Part shown: piece by piece, positions 1 to 6,644 of the stretch | Numbering within the stretch: the stretch's first letter is position 1 | Layout of the letters: every line of letters starts with the position of its first letter | Source of the DNA: Porphyromonas sp. | GTDB lineage: Bacteria > Bacteroidota > Bacteroidia > Bacteroidales > Porphyromonadaceae | NCBI GenBank assembly: GCA_029983495.1 | Contig: JASBZJ010000056.1 | Location: 1 to 10,342 of the forward strand | Reading direction: 5' to 3' | DNA: 10,342 nucleotides | The notes under the pieces: model-generated | The model's input: the letters and a program-made list of their open reading frames with translations, nothing else | Database searches by the model: none | What the model was told of the DNA's origin: nothing | Position numbers and translations under genes: made by a program

Positions 1-1660
1 AGTCGAAGCAAAAAATTGGGGGTGAAACAAAACAAGAGTTTTGACATACCGCCACGGTACTGGAAGTACTCGTGAAAAATGAAGCACGAAGCCCCCTCTC
101 CTCCCCAGAAGTATAACCACATGCAGGGAATATTCGGATAATTTCACTGCTATCAGGACGTTTAAATAACCCTGGGAGGTCATCAATAGTAACATCAGAA
201 TACACATTTAGAGGATCCTCCTCTGAGCCAATATACCTTACTCGTACCACGAGGTGAGAATCGAGGTTACCTTCTTTCTTAAAATCACCGACTAACTGAT
301 AACATACAGCCACCTTTTGACGGTCGCCATTCCCCTTTTGTTTAATTGCATAGATTTTATCACCAGTCGTTGTTAGGTAATCGGCTGTGTACGTTTTGCG
401 TTCTCCATTTATATCGACCTCTTCTTCAATGTTTAAATGCTTGCGTTGTTCTGTTCTAAAAAAAGATCTATTCAGTAGTGTACCAGGGAAAACACCAGAA
501 AATTCCTTAAATGAAGGTAAATGGTAGCCTTCGGGGTACTTCATGCTTGTTGCGGTATCCCAGTCGAAATAACCACTTGCGTCATTTTTATGGCTGTTCG
601 TGAATGTACCATCCTGCGCAAGATTATACTCCGCCACATATTCTATGGCTAGTTTTGGGCGATAATTTAGTATCTCCTCCTCGGTGAGGCCGAGTTCGGC
701 ACCTTCGTTCCAGTCGATTACCGTAATATCGGCATCAAACTCATGCTCCTTGTCGCTTGGCGTTCCGCTATTCTTATCAGTCAGCTTGATGGCGTAAATG
801 TGGTTACGCTTTATGGGTTCCTTACCTACGATTATTTCTACGGGCGTTATGTCCTTGCCCTTGTATGTAGCTTCTACCACCAGCGTTACTTTGCCTCCTT
901 CGGGGTGTTCGTAACTGTACAACTTTCCTACCGCAAAATTGCTGTTTACCGCAACCGCCTTGCTTTCGTCGCTCGCAAGTATCGTTAAATCGGTCGTACT
1001 GGTCGATCCCAACAAGCGCGTATTGATAGGTTTGTTCTTTAGGTAAACCTTTGTGATGCTGAAACCTTTGATGGGCTCATAAACATCGTAACGCACCGAA
1101 GCTCGGGTTAGCACCACTTTCCCTCCATTGCTTACCGGTGTGGTTTTCCCTTTTACCGTGGTTACCGTTACCGGTTCGGTATTTACCATCAAAAAGTGAT
1201 TCCCTCCGCCCGACTCCTGCTCGCAGAGCAATTGCTCGAACTGCCGGCGGGTACTTACGGTTTTCATCTTCTCCACCAAAGGAGCACTTGGGTTCGCCAC
1301 AAAATAGAGGAAGAAGGCACCCTGTTGCAACATATCGAATGTGCCACTTGTGGAACCTGTGGGAACGGTTAACGAAAACAGATGGTAAAGTCCATCCTCG
1401 CCATTAGCACCTCGAAAGGCTACTACATACAAGCTTTGAATCAATTTTTCGTAATTGAAAGCTTCCGTACGGACTTTCCGCCCCTCTTCCGTACCCTGTA
1501 CGGCACGAGTTGTAGGCGTTAGGTTGGGCAAGGTATAACTTACCATGCAACCATTGGGATTATTTTCAAGGAAACCCTTCCGGGGTTCTTCCTTACAACT
1601 GCTTAACCCCAAAACAAATAGGGCTAGCAAACTTAAAAATAAACTATACTTCGTTTTCAT
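1..1660 (-). CDS. Fimbrillin-family surface lipoprotein with C-terminal FISUMP-like module (3' end cut by window)
   Basis: Open frame of 553 codons from ATG at 1660 to the left edge, with no stop inside the window, so the C-terminus is missing. The N-terminus is a lipoprotein signal: Lys residues, a Leu-rich core, then LSSC with Cys22 as the lipidation site. Residues about 38-56 form a beta-strand-like stretch followed by TTRA (Arg52-Ala53), like the linker that Arg-specific proteases cut when fimbrillins polymerise. The fimbrillin-like part ends near ITVIDWNEG (Trp317), a typical end strand of these domains. Then comes a module with ASGYF (361-365), YHLPS (379-383) and FPACGY (511-516), the pattern of FISUMP-like domains in Bacteroidota surface proteins. 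Likely role (inference): fimbrial tip or accessory subunit exported to the outer membrane. It follows the fimbrillin/BACON remnant by 41 bp with no promoter box seen, so it probably shared its transcript. The reading frame was checked line by line and no frameshift was found. Confidence 0.85.
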   Translation of the reverse strand, partial: MKTKYSLFLSLLALFVLGLSSCKEEPRKGFLENNPNGCMVSYTLPNLTPTTRAVQGTEEGRKVRTEAFNYEKLIQSLYVVAFRGANGEDGLYHLFSLTVPTGSTSGTFDMLQQGAFFLYFVANPSAPLVEKMKTVSTRRQFEQLLCEQESGGGNHFLMVNTEPVTVTTVKGKTTPVSNGGKVVLTRASVRYDVYEPIKGFSITKVYLKNKPINTRLLGSTSTTDLTILASDESKAVAVNSNFAVGKLYSYEHPEGGKVTLVVEATYKGKDITPVEIIVGKEPIKRNHIYAIKLTDKNSGTPSDKEHEFDADITVIDWNEGAELGLTEEEILNYRPKLAIEYVAEYNLAQDGTFTNSHKNDASGYFDWDTATSMKYPEGYHLPSFKEFSGVFPGTLLNRSFFRTEQRKHLNIEEEVDINGERKTYTADYLTTTGDKIYAIKQKGNGDRQKVAVCYQLVGDFKKEGNLDSHLVVRVRYIGSEEDPLNVYSDVTIDDLPGLFKRPDSSEIIRIFPACGYTSGEERGLRASFFTSTSSTVAVCQNSCFVSPPIFCFD

Positions 1661-1701
1661 AGGAAATAAAATAAAATAGTGGAAAGAAATACCTCAACTC
1701 G

Positions 1702-2099
1702 TTACGCCCCACGTTGGGTTACTGTAATCACTAACTTAACATTGGGATCCACATCACTGTTTGTGGTAATATACCCTGTACGACTCGAAGAAGTAGTATT
1801 TTGGGTAGCTTTAACCGATAATACCTTATCTGCAAAAGTAGCAGTAAGCCATTCGCTTGCATCATTCGAAATTGTAGCCGTAAAAGTGGTATGATCTTTA
1901 TACATTGTACTGAAGGTTAAGGTTGCTTCAGCCATATCCTTATCGAACGACAGTGTTTTGTTCTCGCTATTGTAAGTACCACTACCCGAGTGTGTAGTCG
2001 AAATGATATCAAACTGTGCGGTAATATTTTGCTCGTTCCATGGAGCGGTTTCGATGGTAAACGAAATATTATTATCAGGATCCACAGTGGGGCCTGTAA
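1702..2099 (-). pseudogene. C-terminal remnant of a fimbrillin/BACON-type surface protein, 5' part missing
   Basis: The frame ends in TAA at 1702-1704 and carries protein-like sequence up to about 2097. At its N-side it shows FTIETAPWNEQNIT, resembling the last strand of a fimbrillin domain. After that comes a BACON-like stretch: TFSTMYKDHTTF, then EWLTATF, LSVKATQNT, SRTGYI and finally LVITVTQRG, which match the BACON order of W-L strand, N-T turn, R-T-G-I strand and closing V-T-I-x-Q strand. No ATG exists: upstream the frame only passes through the perfect palindrome and meets a stop at 2149-2151. A GTG at 2085 is in frame but has no signal peptide behind it, so it is an unlikely start for an exported protein. 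I read this as the tail of a larger gene whose front was lost or separated at the palindrome. A misassembly at the palindrome would give the same picture. Confidence 0.7.
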
Positions 2100-2181
2100 G
2101 AGACCTTTGAAAAATAAGGAGTATGAGTTTAGCCCCTCTAATTGGGGGCTAAACTCATACTCCTTATTTTTCAAAGGTCTC
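2100..2181. repeat. Perfect 37-bp inverted repeat with 8-nt loop (MITE or IS-end-like palindrome)
   Basis: Positions 2100-2136 are the exact reverse complement of 2145-2181, checked base by base; the loop is 2137-2144. The outer ends read GAGACCTTTGAAAAATAAGG, which resembles the terminal repeats of some Bacteroidota insertion sequences (from memory, not searched). No target-site duplication flanks it: TAA on the left, ACA on the right. Neither side has a T-run, so it does not look like an intrinsic terminator. It separates two minus-strand gene fragments that are not in the same frame. It could be a minimal mobile element, the scar of recombination between two inverted element copies, or an assembly join at a repeat. 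Confidence 0.9.
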
Positions 2182-2417
<236 letters not shown>

Positions 2418-2535
2418 AAAAAATCTGAGATTATCAAGTATTCGTAACTCATTTTCTCAAAAAAAAGAAACTTATTTCCAGATAACTTATAATCCAAAGC
2501 CGAATAATTTTCAACCCTGATTATCATCCTCGTTG

Positions 2536-2543
2536 CAAAGGTA
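2536..2543 (-). promoter_or_regulatory. Bacteroidota-type -7 promoter box
   Basis: TACCTTTG on the minus strand, followed by CA, an exact match to the TAnnTTTG box of the Bacteroidota housekeeping sigma factor. No clean TTTG-type -33 box is seen; the upstream stretch is AT-rich. Transcription would start near 2529 and pass through the GA tract into the signal-peptide fragment. Confidence 0.55.
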
Positions 2544-3036
2544 AGGATACTTTTTCGGAAAATAACCTCAAGCCATAAAAAAAATACCTTATTCTGAGCA
2601 AGTTAAGCACAAAAAAAATGCACAAACCGCATGAGTAGTAGGTTTGGGCACTAAAATATAATTTGGAAAATTTTCGACAGGAACCCGATATTGAATGCAA
2701 CAAGTAGTGGAGGTATATAGGAATTAGTCCAAATTATTTTGAATTTCGGTACCTGTTTTAGGTAAGGGGAATAATACATTCGTGTGATAAGATTAGCATT
2801 GGATAGGTTTTTCGAAGAGTTCCCCCCCCGAACGACATAAGGCAATGGAGAACATTTTACAGGGAACAAAATATAAAATGATCCTGACCACTCGATCAAA
2901 AGCTCCGAGGTTTTTATCTTTTCATCAGGACGAAAATAAAAATGAACCTGAAGAAAATAATGATATGTAGGGGCGAACCTCAAGTGTCCGCCCAAACAAT
3001 CCACCCGCCGGATACAATACCCCAAACAAAATGGAC
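2544..3036. other. Gene-poor stretch of about 500 bp
   Basis: No convincing gene. A minus-strand frame stays open from about 3070 to the stop at 2651 (139 codons), but its right end is made of the inverted-repeat sequence. Its product (for example VKCSPLPYVVRGGNSSKN, later PPLLVAFNIGF) has no start context, signal peptide or motif I recognise. It includes an eight-base C run (2822-2829; G8 on the coding strand). The last 100 codons could be a decayed gene, since a terminator-like hairpin follows directly, but this is weak. The rest is AT-rich spacer plus the two inverted-repeat copies described separately. Confidence 0.5.
2611..2646 (-). terminator. Weak intrinsic-terminator-like hairpin
   Basis: On the minus strand CAAACC (2646-2641) pairs with GGTTTG (2628-2623) across a 12-nt loop. 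GTGCA and eight T (plus-strand A-run 2611-2618) follow. The stem is only 6 bp. It starts 4 bases after the stop codon of an unassigned minus-strand frame at 2651, and it would insulate the surface-protein locus from upstream transcription. Confidence 0.35.
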
Positions 3037-3068
3037 AAAAAAAACGGGCGGACACTTGAGGCCCGCCC
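2971..3068. repeat. Pair of inverted 23-bp repeats, each itself a GGGCG...CGCCC hairpin
   Basis: 2971-2993 and 3046-3068 are reverse complements with 2 mismatches in 23; the core CCTCAAGTGTCCGCCC (2978-2993) matches its partner exactly. The spacer is 52 nt. Each arm is also a short hairpin with G/C-rich ends. On the minus strand both copies are preceded by TTGTTTGGGCGG, so the copies share their outer sequence while their centres are inverted. This looks like a dispersed intergenic palindromic repeat present twice here. The copy nearer the gene doubles as its terminator. Confidence 0.75.
3037..3068 (-). terminator. Intrinsic terminator of the holin-like / small basic protein unit
   Basis: On the minus strand GGGCGG and CCGCCC form a G/C stem with an 11-nt loop, followed by G and eight T (plus-strand A-run 3037-3044). 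It begins 34 nt after the stop codon at 3103. The hairpin coincides with the right copy of the inverted repeat pair. Confidence 0.7.
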
Positions 3069-3102
3069 AAACAAATACCACAATGATTCGTTATTTTTCT
3101 GC

Positions 3103-3600
3103 TTATTTTTTCTTTTTACGCGAAAACAGCCGTAATGGCAAACTGAATACTCCAGCCACACTACGCTGTAGCGAAGTTTTGGCTACAGCTACAGCCGAAG
3201 TAACCAAAATAGGTTTTACAAAGTTCCATACGGCTCCTCCTCTATCGGGGTCGTCGATGAATTCCTTTGTTTTTGCGATAAAATCGCCCACCGTACTATA
3301 TACCTTGCCCATAAACGAGTTCGGCTCGTTGCTGTTGTAGGTCGAGAGAATTTTGTTCAGTTTATCGGAACGTTTCTTTTCTACACTTTTAATTCCAGCA
3401 AAGTTAAGCAACTTATCGAGTGGCGAACCTTGTGGCACAAGACCTTCGCGCATAAGTTGAAAAGCATTTCCTTCCTTAAGGATCTGTTTTACTTCGCGAA
3501 CATCGTTATCGAAGGGTATTTTAGTTGCGTCAATTTCGAGTGCTACACTCTTTTGGAGTTCATCAAATTGCGCAAAAACATCTTTATTTCGTTTTTTCAT
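3103..3600 (-). CDS. Small basic hypothetical protein, partner of the holin-like protein
   Basis: 165 residues, ATG at 3600, only 2 bp after the stop of the holin-like gene, so the two are very likely co-transcribed and translationally coupled. I do not recognise a domain. The first half is charged and helical (FAQFDELQKSV, then DNDVREVKQILKEG). A weakly hydrophobic stretch near the C-terminus (VKPILVTSAVAVAKTSL) precedes an amphipathic end closing in SRKKKK. The position after a YtxH-type and a holin-like protein parallels the YqjD-YqjE-YqjK set of proteobacteria, where the third product is also small and basic; this analogy is inference from layout, not sequence identity. The product is probably membrane-associated. 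A terminator follows 34 nt later. Confidence 0.75.
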   Translation of the reverse strand: MKKRNKDVFAQFDELQKSVALEIDATKIPFDNDVREVKQILKEGNAFQLMREGLVPQGSPLDKLLNFAGIKSVEKKRSDKLNKILSTYNSNEPNSFMGKVYSTVGDFIAKTKEFIDDPDRGGAVWNFVKPILVTSAVAVAKTSLQRSVAGVFSLPLRLFSRKKKK

Positions 3601-3602
3601 CG

Positions 3603-4076
3603 TTATTGTTGTCCAAAAGAATTGCCATTAATGTTATCGGAGGGGGTGTAAGTTTTATCAACACCATCGTTGCTACTCCAAATAGTAGTAGGCTCGGAGA
3701 AATACGATTCGGGAGGGGCTTGCAACTTATTTACTTGATTCATTACCTTTTCGAGTATAGCAGCACGATGCGAACGTGTAGCAGCTATACCAATAACAAT
3801 AAGTAAAAACGAAACAACAATAAGTGCAGCAGCTGAAAGTAAAAACGAAAGCCCGTAGCCGAATTGGAACCAATGTTGGAACCCAAAGCCTAATGCGACA
3901 AACAGAAGTGTAAAGAAAAGCGGAACTGCCAAAAGCAGTACAGCAACAACTACTGCTTTTTTTATAAGGCTATTGGTAAGTTTTCCAGCTTTGAGTATTT
4001 GGGCTTTTACAATAGCCTGAAAGTATGCTAGGGCATGCTTGAAGAGCGAGGAAAAGCTAAAATCCTTGTTGTTCAT
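3603..4076 (-). CDS. Holin-like two-helix membrane protein (Phage_holin_3_6 / DUF1469-like)
   Basis: 157 residues, ATG at 4076. An N-terminal amphipathic region (LFKHALAYFQAIVKAQI) is followed by two membrane helices, about 41-65 and 75-98, separated by a short aromatic loop (QHWFQFGYG). A positively charged exit (ATRSHRAAILEK) and a polar, Ser/Asn-rich tail come after that. This two-helix layout with an N-terminal helix is that of the YqjE/holin-superfamily-III proteins, which are chromosomal membrane proteins rather than true lysis proteins. The name does not mean a prophage: no phage genes surround it. An exact -7 box lies at 4198-4205, giving a leader of about 115 nt. The next gene starts 2 bp after its stop. 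No strong Shine-Dalgarno is visible before the ATG, which is usual for this phylum. Confidence 0.75.
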   Translation of the reverse strand: MNNKDFSFSSLFKHALAYFQAIVKAQILKAGKLTNSLIKKAVVVAVLLLAVPLFFTLLFVALGFGFQHWFQFGYGLSFLLSAAALIVVSFLLIVIGIAATRSHRAAILEKVMNQVNKLQAPPESYFSEPTTIWSSNDGVDKTYTPSDNINGNSFGQQ

Positions 4077-4197
4077 GAGTGAGATTATTTTGCTTGATTT
4101 AAGCGGGATAGGAAAAGTACCCCACAGAATTCGGGGAATAAACCATATTCGAAACCTTTGAGAACTCGTTAGGTAACAGCCGTAGCAAATTCAACAA

Positions 4198-4205
4198 CAA
4201 AGGTA
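4198..4205 (-). promoter_or_regulatory. Bacteroidota-type -7 promoter box for the holin-like unit
   Basis: TACCTTTG on the minus strand, an exact TAnnTTTG match, about 120 bp upstream of the ATG at 4076. A second, weaker candidate, TACTTTTC, lies near 4115. No clear -33 box. Confidence 0.5.
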
Positions 4206-4253
4206 TTACAAAGAGCGTAACGGCATTGATAAAGAGAAATGAAAAAGGGGGGA

Positions 4254-4321
4254 GAAGTAAGCCCTACAAAAGCTACTTCACCCCCGCCATGCTGTTACGA
4301 AAAAGCGTAACTTAAAAGTTA
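4254..4321 (-). terminator. Weak hairpins downstream of the YtxH gene, possible terminator
   Basis: Three small stems follow the stop at 4358. TAACTT/AAGTTA (4308-4321) is followed on the minus strand by CGC and five T. GTTACG/CGTAAC pairs across 4294-4311. GAAGTA/TACTTC (4254-4259 with 4274-4279) is followed by a C-rich then T-rich run. None is a textbook terminator, and the first two overlap and would be mutually exclusive, so read-through into the holin-like gene is possible. Confidence 0.3.
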
Positions 4322-4357
4322 TGCGCCTTTATCGGTTTTGTGTAAGCGTAAGGTTTA

Positions 4358-4696
4358 CTATTCTTTCGCTTTGTCGGCAACTTTATCGGCAACTTCCTTA
4401 GCCTTATCAGCGCCTTTATCAACAGCTGTTTTGGCCTTATCTTTTACATCATCGATAAGGTCTTCGGCATCGTCCTTAGCGTTCGAAAGGTTCTTTTTGA
4501 GCTTATCACGATACATTTCGTAACGGCTCTTGGCTTCGTAATAACCTTCAACTACACTGTCCTTAGCCTTATCAGCTGTTTCGCCAACTGTTTTGGCAAA
4601 GCCTTTTCGTTTGTCGCCATCGCTAAAGTAGGTTACCAGGCTGCCAACAAGTAAACCAATGGCTGCACCAAGTGCAAATCTTCCTGTGTTGTTCAT
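4358..4696 (-). CDS. YtxH-domain small membrane protein
   Basis: 112 residues from ATG at 4696. A longer reading from a TTG at 4708 would add only four residues; I prefer the ATG. One membrane helix lies near the N-terminus (about residues 6-25, RFALGAAIGLLVGSLVTYF). SDGDKRKGFAK follows, matching the YtxH pattern of a glycine-rich helix then a basic segment. The rest is a charged amphipathic helix ending in alanine/lysine/aspartate repeats of the ADKAKE type (VDKGADKAKEVADKVADKAK). Such proteins sit in the inner membrane with the helix in the cytoplasm; YtxH-like genes in other bacteria respond to stress, and the function here is unknown. It lies between the secG terminator and the holin-like unit, with its own promoter box at 4796-4803 and a leader of about 100 nt. 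Confidence 0.85.
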   Translation of the reverse strand: MNNTGRFALGAAIGLLVGSLVTYFSDGDKRKGFAKTVGETADKAKDSVVEGYYEAKSRYEMYRDKLKKNLSNAKDDAEDLIDDVKDKAKTAVDKGADKAKEVADKVADKAKE

Positions 4697-4741
4697 TTTG
4701 TTGTCCAATCTTTTAAACTGTTATACTCAATAAAAATGCCA

Positions 4742-4788
4742 AGGGAAGTAAACAATGTTACTCTAAAAGAAGGGGACTCCACTTCCCT
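4742..4788 (-). other. Leader hairpin upstream of the YtxH gene
   Basis: AGGGAAGT (4742-4749) is an exact reverse complement of ACTTCCCT (4781-4788) with a 31-nt loop, inside the predicted 5' leader. There is no T-run, so it is not a terminator. It could affect RNA stability or translation, or be chance. Confidence 0.3.
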
Positions 4789-4795
4789 AGCGCAA

Positions 4796-4803
4796 TAAAG
4801 GTA
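4796..4803 (-). promoter_or_regulatory. Candidate -7 promoter box for the YtxH gene
   Basis: TACCTTTA on the minus strand, one base off TAnnTTTG, preceded by long T-tracts in place of a defined -33 box. It is about 100 bp upstream of the ATG at 4696 and downstream of the secG terminator. Confidence 0.4.
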
Positions 4804-4957
4804 TAAAAAAAAAGATTGTAAAAAAACATGTACAAGCAAATGCTCGTTATGGCTTAGGGCTATAAAAGCATTGAAGTATGTGGTAACCAATGCAGATAAG
4901 CAAAAAGAAAGCTAGCAAAAAACCTTCAAAAAAGGGGGTATATACTTGTGTATCGCA

Positions 4958-5003
4958 CAAAAAAAAACCGAAGTTCCGTACTATGTTAAGCGGAACTTCG
5001 GTT
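4958..5003 (-). terminator. Strong intrinsic terminator after secG
   Basis: A perfect 13-bp stem: 4966-4978 pairs with 4991-5003 around a 12-nt loop. On the minus strand it reads ACCGAAGTTCCG, the loop, CGGAACTTCGGT, then a run of nine T (plus-strand A-run 4959-4967). It starts 26 bp after the secG stop codon and closes the operon. Confidence 0.9.
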
Positions 5004-5029
5004 AAGCTATGGTTGTACTTAAGGGGTAA

Positions 5030-5404
5030 TTATTGTTGAGGAGTTTGCTCGGGTTCGCTAGGCGTTGCGGGCTGTGGCATGGGTAATTCGGTTGATTTAT
5101 CGCCAAGGTTAGGCAATGCCTCGTTCTGAACTTGAATGCTTTTCTTCACATCCTCGTTAAAGGTATCGACCTTGCTAACGTTTTTGGGAAGGAAAGCAAC
5201 AGAAATAATGCTTAGTGCAATAATAATACCCGTAAGCCACCAAGTAGTTTTTTCGAGAAAGTCGGTAGTTTTGCGAACTCCCATCATATTATTAGCAGAG
5301 GAAAAGCCTGCAGCAAGGCCACCGCCCTTAGAGTTTTGTATTACAACTATTACGGCCAGCAATATAGCGGCAAAGAGGATAATGATAGTGAGAAAAATAA
5401 ACAT
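5030..5404 (-). CDS. secG: Preprotein translocase subunit SecG
   Basis: 124 residues, ATG at 5404, 3 bp after the preceding stop. SecG is the small membrane partner of SecY and SecE and assists the SecA-driven export cycle. The layout is canonical: helix 1 at residues 2-22, the conserved cytoplasmic motif VIQNSKGGGLAAGF (21-34), then helix 2 at about 54-73 (TWWLTGIIIALSIISVAFLP). A Pro/Gln/Glu-rich tail from about 95 to 124 makes it a little longer than the 110-residue E. coli protein; such tails are common in this family and are not conserved. It is the last gene of the operon with the TPR-like gene, lptE and the regulator, followed by a strong terminator. Confidence 0.95.
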   Translation of the reverse strand: MFIFLTIIILFAAILLAVIVVIQNSKGGGLAAGFSSANNMMGVRKTTDFLEKTTWWLTGIIIALSIISVAFLPKNVSKVDTFNEDVKKSIQVQNEALPNLGDKSTELPMPQPATPSEPEQTPQQ

Positions 5405-5407
5405 GTT

Positions 5408-6097
5408 TTATTGTTGCTCTTCTTTTTTATTGTCGGTTAATAAGCGCAAGAATTCAATCTGCTGTGCAAAGTAAGCACTTTTTTCGGAATTCTTGCCTTC
5501 TATGGCTTCAAATACCGATAACGCCTTATCGAAACGTTTTTGTTGAGCATAGGTTCGAGCAAGTGTTTCGGTAAATAAAGTATCGTTCCATGTGGCATCG
5601 TTAACACCTTCTGAAGAATCGTTTTTTTCAGTTGAATTACTTCGGTTGTGTTGAGTAGGTTTTGTAATTAAGGTATCGAAACTTTCGGTTACATGTTCGG
5701 CGGTATAGTTTGTTGCGGCAAAGTAATCTTCCGAAATAGCAAGTTCGCTAGCCGAAGTAATACTTTGGGTTGCATCTTCGCTCCGCTCGTCGAGGAATTG
5801 TTCAATAAGCGAAAAACTGCTTTCGGAACTCTTCGGGGGCGAAACCTTTATTGCCTTAAAGGGCATTTTATGCTCGGCAATACCATAAAGCAGACTACGG
5901 TTGGGCAAGCGTATGGACAAACGTTGCAACTCTAAGGGATAACGGACATCGCCCAAAACGAACAAATTATAAAGATATAGAAAAACAATTCCACCTGCAT
6001 ATGGATACGTTTCGACCAACTTTTCGAGTTGCGGAAGCGTATTTTTATCGAGCTTATTAGGGTCGCTAATATAGTGGTAAAGTTCGTTCTTCGTCAT
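5408..6097 (-). CDS. TPR-like conserved hypothetical protein between lptE and secG
   Basis: 229 residues, ATG at 6097, 34 bp after the lptE stop and 3 bp before secG. The N-terminal 70 residues (LYHYISDPNKL, LEKLVETYPYAGGIVFLYLY) are helical and conserved-looking. The middle, about 95-170, is rich in Ser, Thr and Asn and probably disordered. The C-terminal part holds one clear tetratricopeptide-like pair: FTETLARTYAQQKRFDKALS, then VFEAIEGKN and SAYFAQQIEFLRLL. No signal peptide, so cytoplasmic. Bacteroidales genomes carry a similar gene at this place beside secG; its function is unknown to me. The position suggests a link to envelope biogenesis or protein export, which is inference only. Confidence 0.8.
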   Translation of the reverse strand: MTKNELYHYISDPNKLDKNTLPQLEKLVETYPYAGGIVFLYLYNLFVLGDVRYPLELQRLSIRLPNRSLLYGIAEHKMPFKAIKVSPPKSSESSFSLIEQFLDERSEDATQSITSASELAISEDYFAATNYTAEHVTESFDTLITKPTQHNRSNSTEKNDSSEGVNDATWNDTLFTETLARTYAQQKRFDKALSVFEAIEGKNSEKSAYFAQQIEFLRLLTDNKKEEQQ

Positions 6098-6131
6098 AGT
6101 TTAATTGCGGGGGAAGAATTAACAGGGGGCA

Positions 6132-6644
6132 TTACCAATCCTCAGCAGTGGAGTTAAATATCTGTTTTGTAATATCTTCGATAAGCTCCTGCAACAAGCC
6201 ATCCTGTACATCCGAAAACAGGTTACTACTATCAAAATCGCTATACGCAGTAAAGGAACGTGTAAAATTCTTTTTGGGATTCGACTTATTTTCAAATACA
6301 ACACGAACAGTAAGGGTAAAGCGAGTACGCGAAGCAAAAGCATCTTCCTGAACGGCAACGGGGGCGAGGTCGTAGCCAATAATCGATCCTGAGAGGGAAA
6401 AATCGCCCTCGCTAGCGACTTCGCGCAATCGGGTTTGGCGAGTATACAAACGCCTTAACGATTCGGTAAATTGCTGTGCAGCGGGGGGGTAAACCAGTGC
6501 AGCTTGGTTATCGAAATCCTCAATCGAAAAGGTTTGTGTAGTGGTGTAATCAATTGAAGCACCCGAAAATTTATACGCAATACTACACCCTGAAAGTACA
6601 AAGCTTAGCACCAGCAATAGTAACAATAGCCTTTTTCGCATCAT
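6132..6644 (-). CDS. lptE: LptE-like LPS-assembly outer-membrane lipoprotein
   Basis: 170 residues. The start at 6644 overlaps the stop of the regulator as ATGA, the sign of translational coupling; a second ATG follows directly and would shorten the protein by one residue. Lipoprotein signal: RKR, a long Leu core, and the lipobox LSGC with Cys20. The mature part starts SIAYKFSGASIDYTT, the usual beginning of Bacteroidota LptE-family proteins. YPPAAQQFTESLRRLYTRQT (helix), LSGSIIGYDLAPVAV and a C-terminal helix (LLQELIEDITKQIFNST) complete the LptE-like fold. LptE plugs the LptD barrel that inserts lipopolysaccharide into the outer leaflet. The family is divergent, so the symbol rests on fold pattern and context (regulator upstream, secG downstream). 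Confidence 0.85.
   Translation of the reverse strand: MMRKRLLLLLLVLSFVLSGCSIAYKFSGASIDYTTTQTFSIEDFDNQAALVYPPAAQQFTESLRRLYTRQTRLREVASEGDFSLSGSIIGYDLAPVAVQEDAFASRTRFTLTVRVVFENKSNPKKNFTRSFTAYSDFDSSNLFSDVQDGLLQELIEDITKQIFNSTAEDW

Noticed and set aside
743..1407. Plus-strand open frames opposite the fimbrillin-like gene
   Set aside because: They lie wholly inside a well-formed minus-strand gene with signal peptide and domain motifs, and their products show no motif.
2100..2181. The long palindrome as an intrinsic terminator
   Set aside because: Neither strand has a T-run after the stem, and the stem is far longer than usual terminators.
2100..2181. Invertible promoter or CRISPR-like unit
   Set aside because: The 8-nt interior leaves no room for a promoter to flip, and there is no second repeat with a spacer.
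3603..4076. Prophage holin, suggesting a phage remnant
   Set aside because: No endolysin, tail, integrase or other phage gene lies nearby, and this two-helix family is common as ordinary chromosomal membrane proteins.
4693..4890. Minus-strand frame upstream of the YtxH gene
   Set aside because: It covers the promoter and leader region, overlaps the YtxH start in another frame, and has no recognisable feature.
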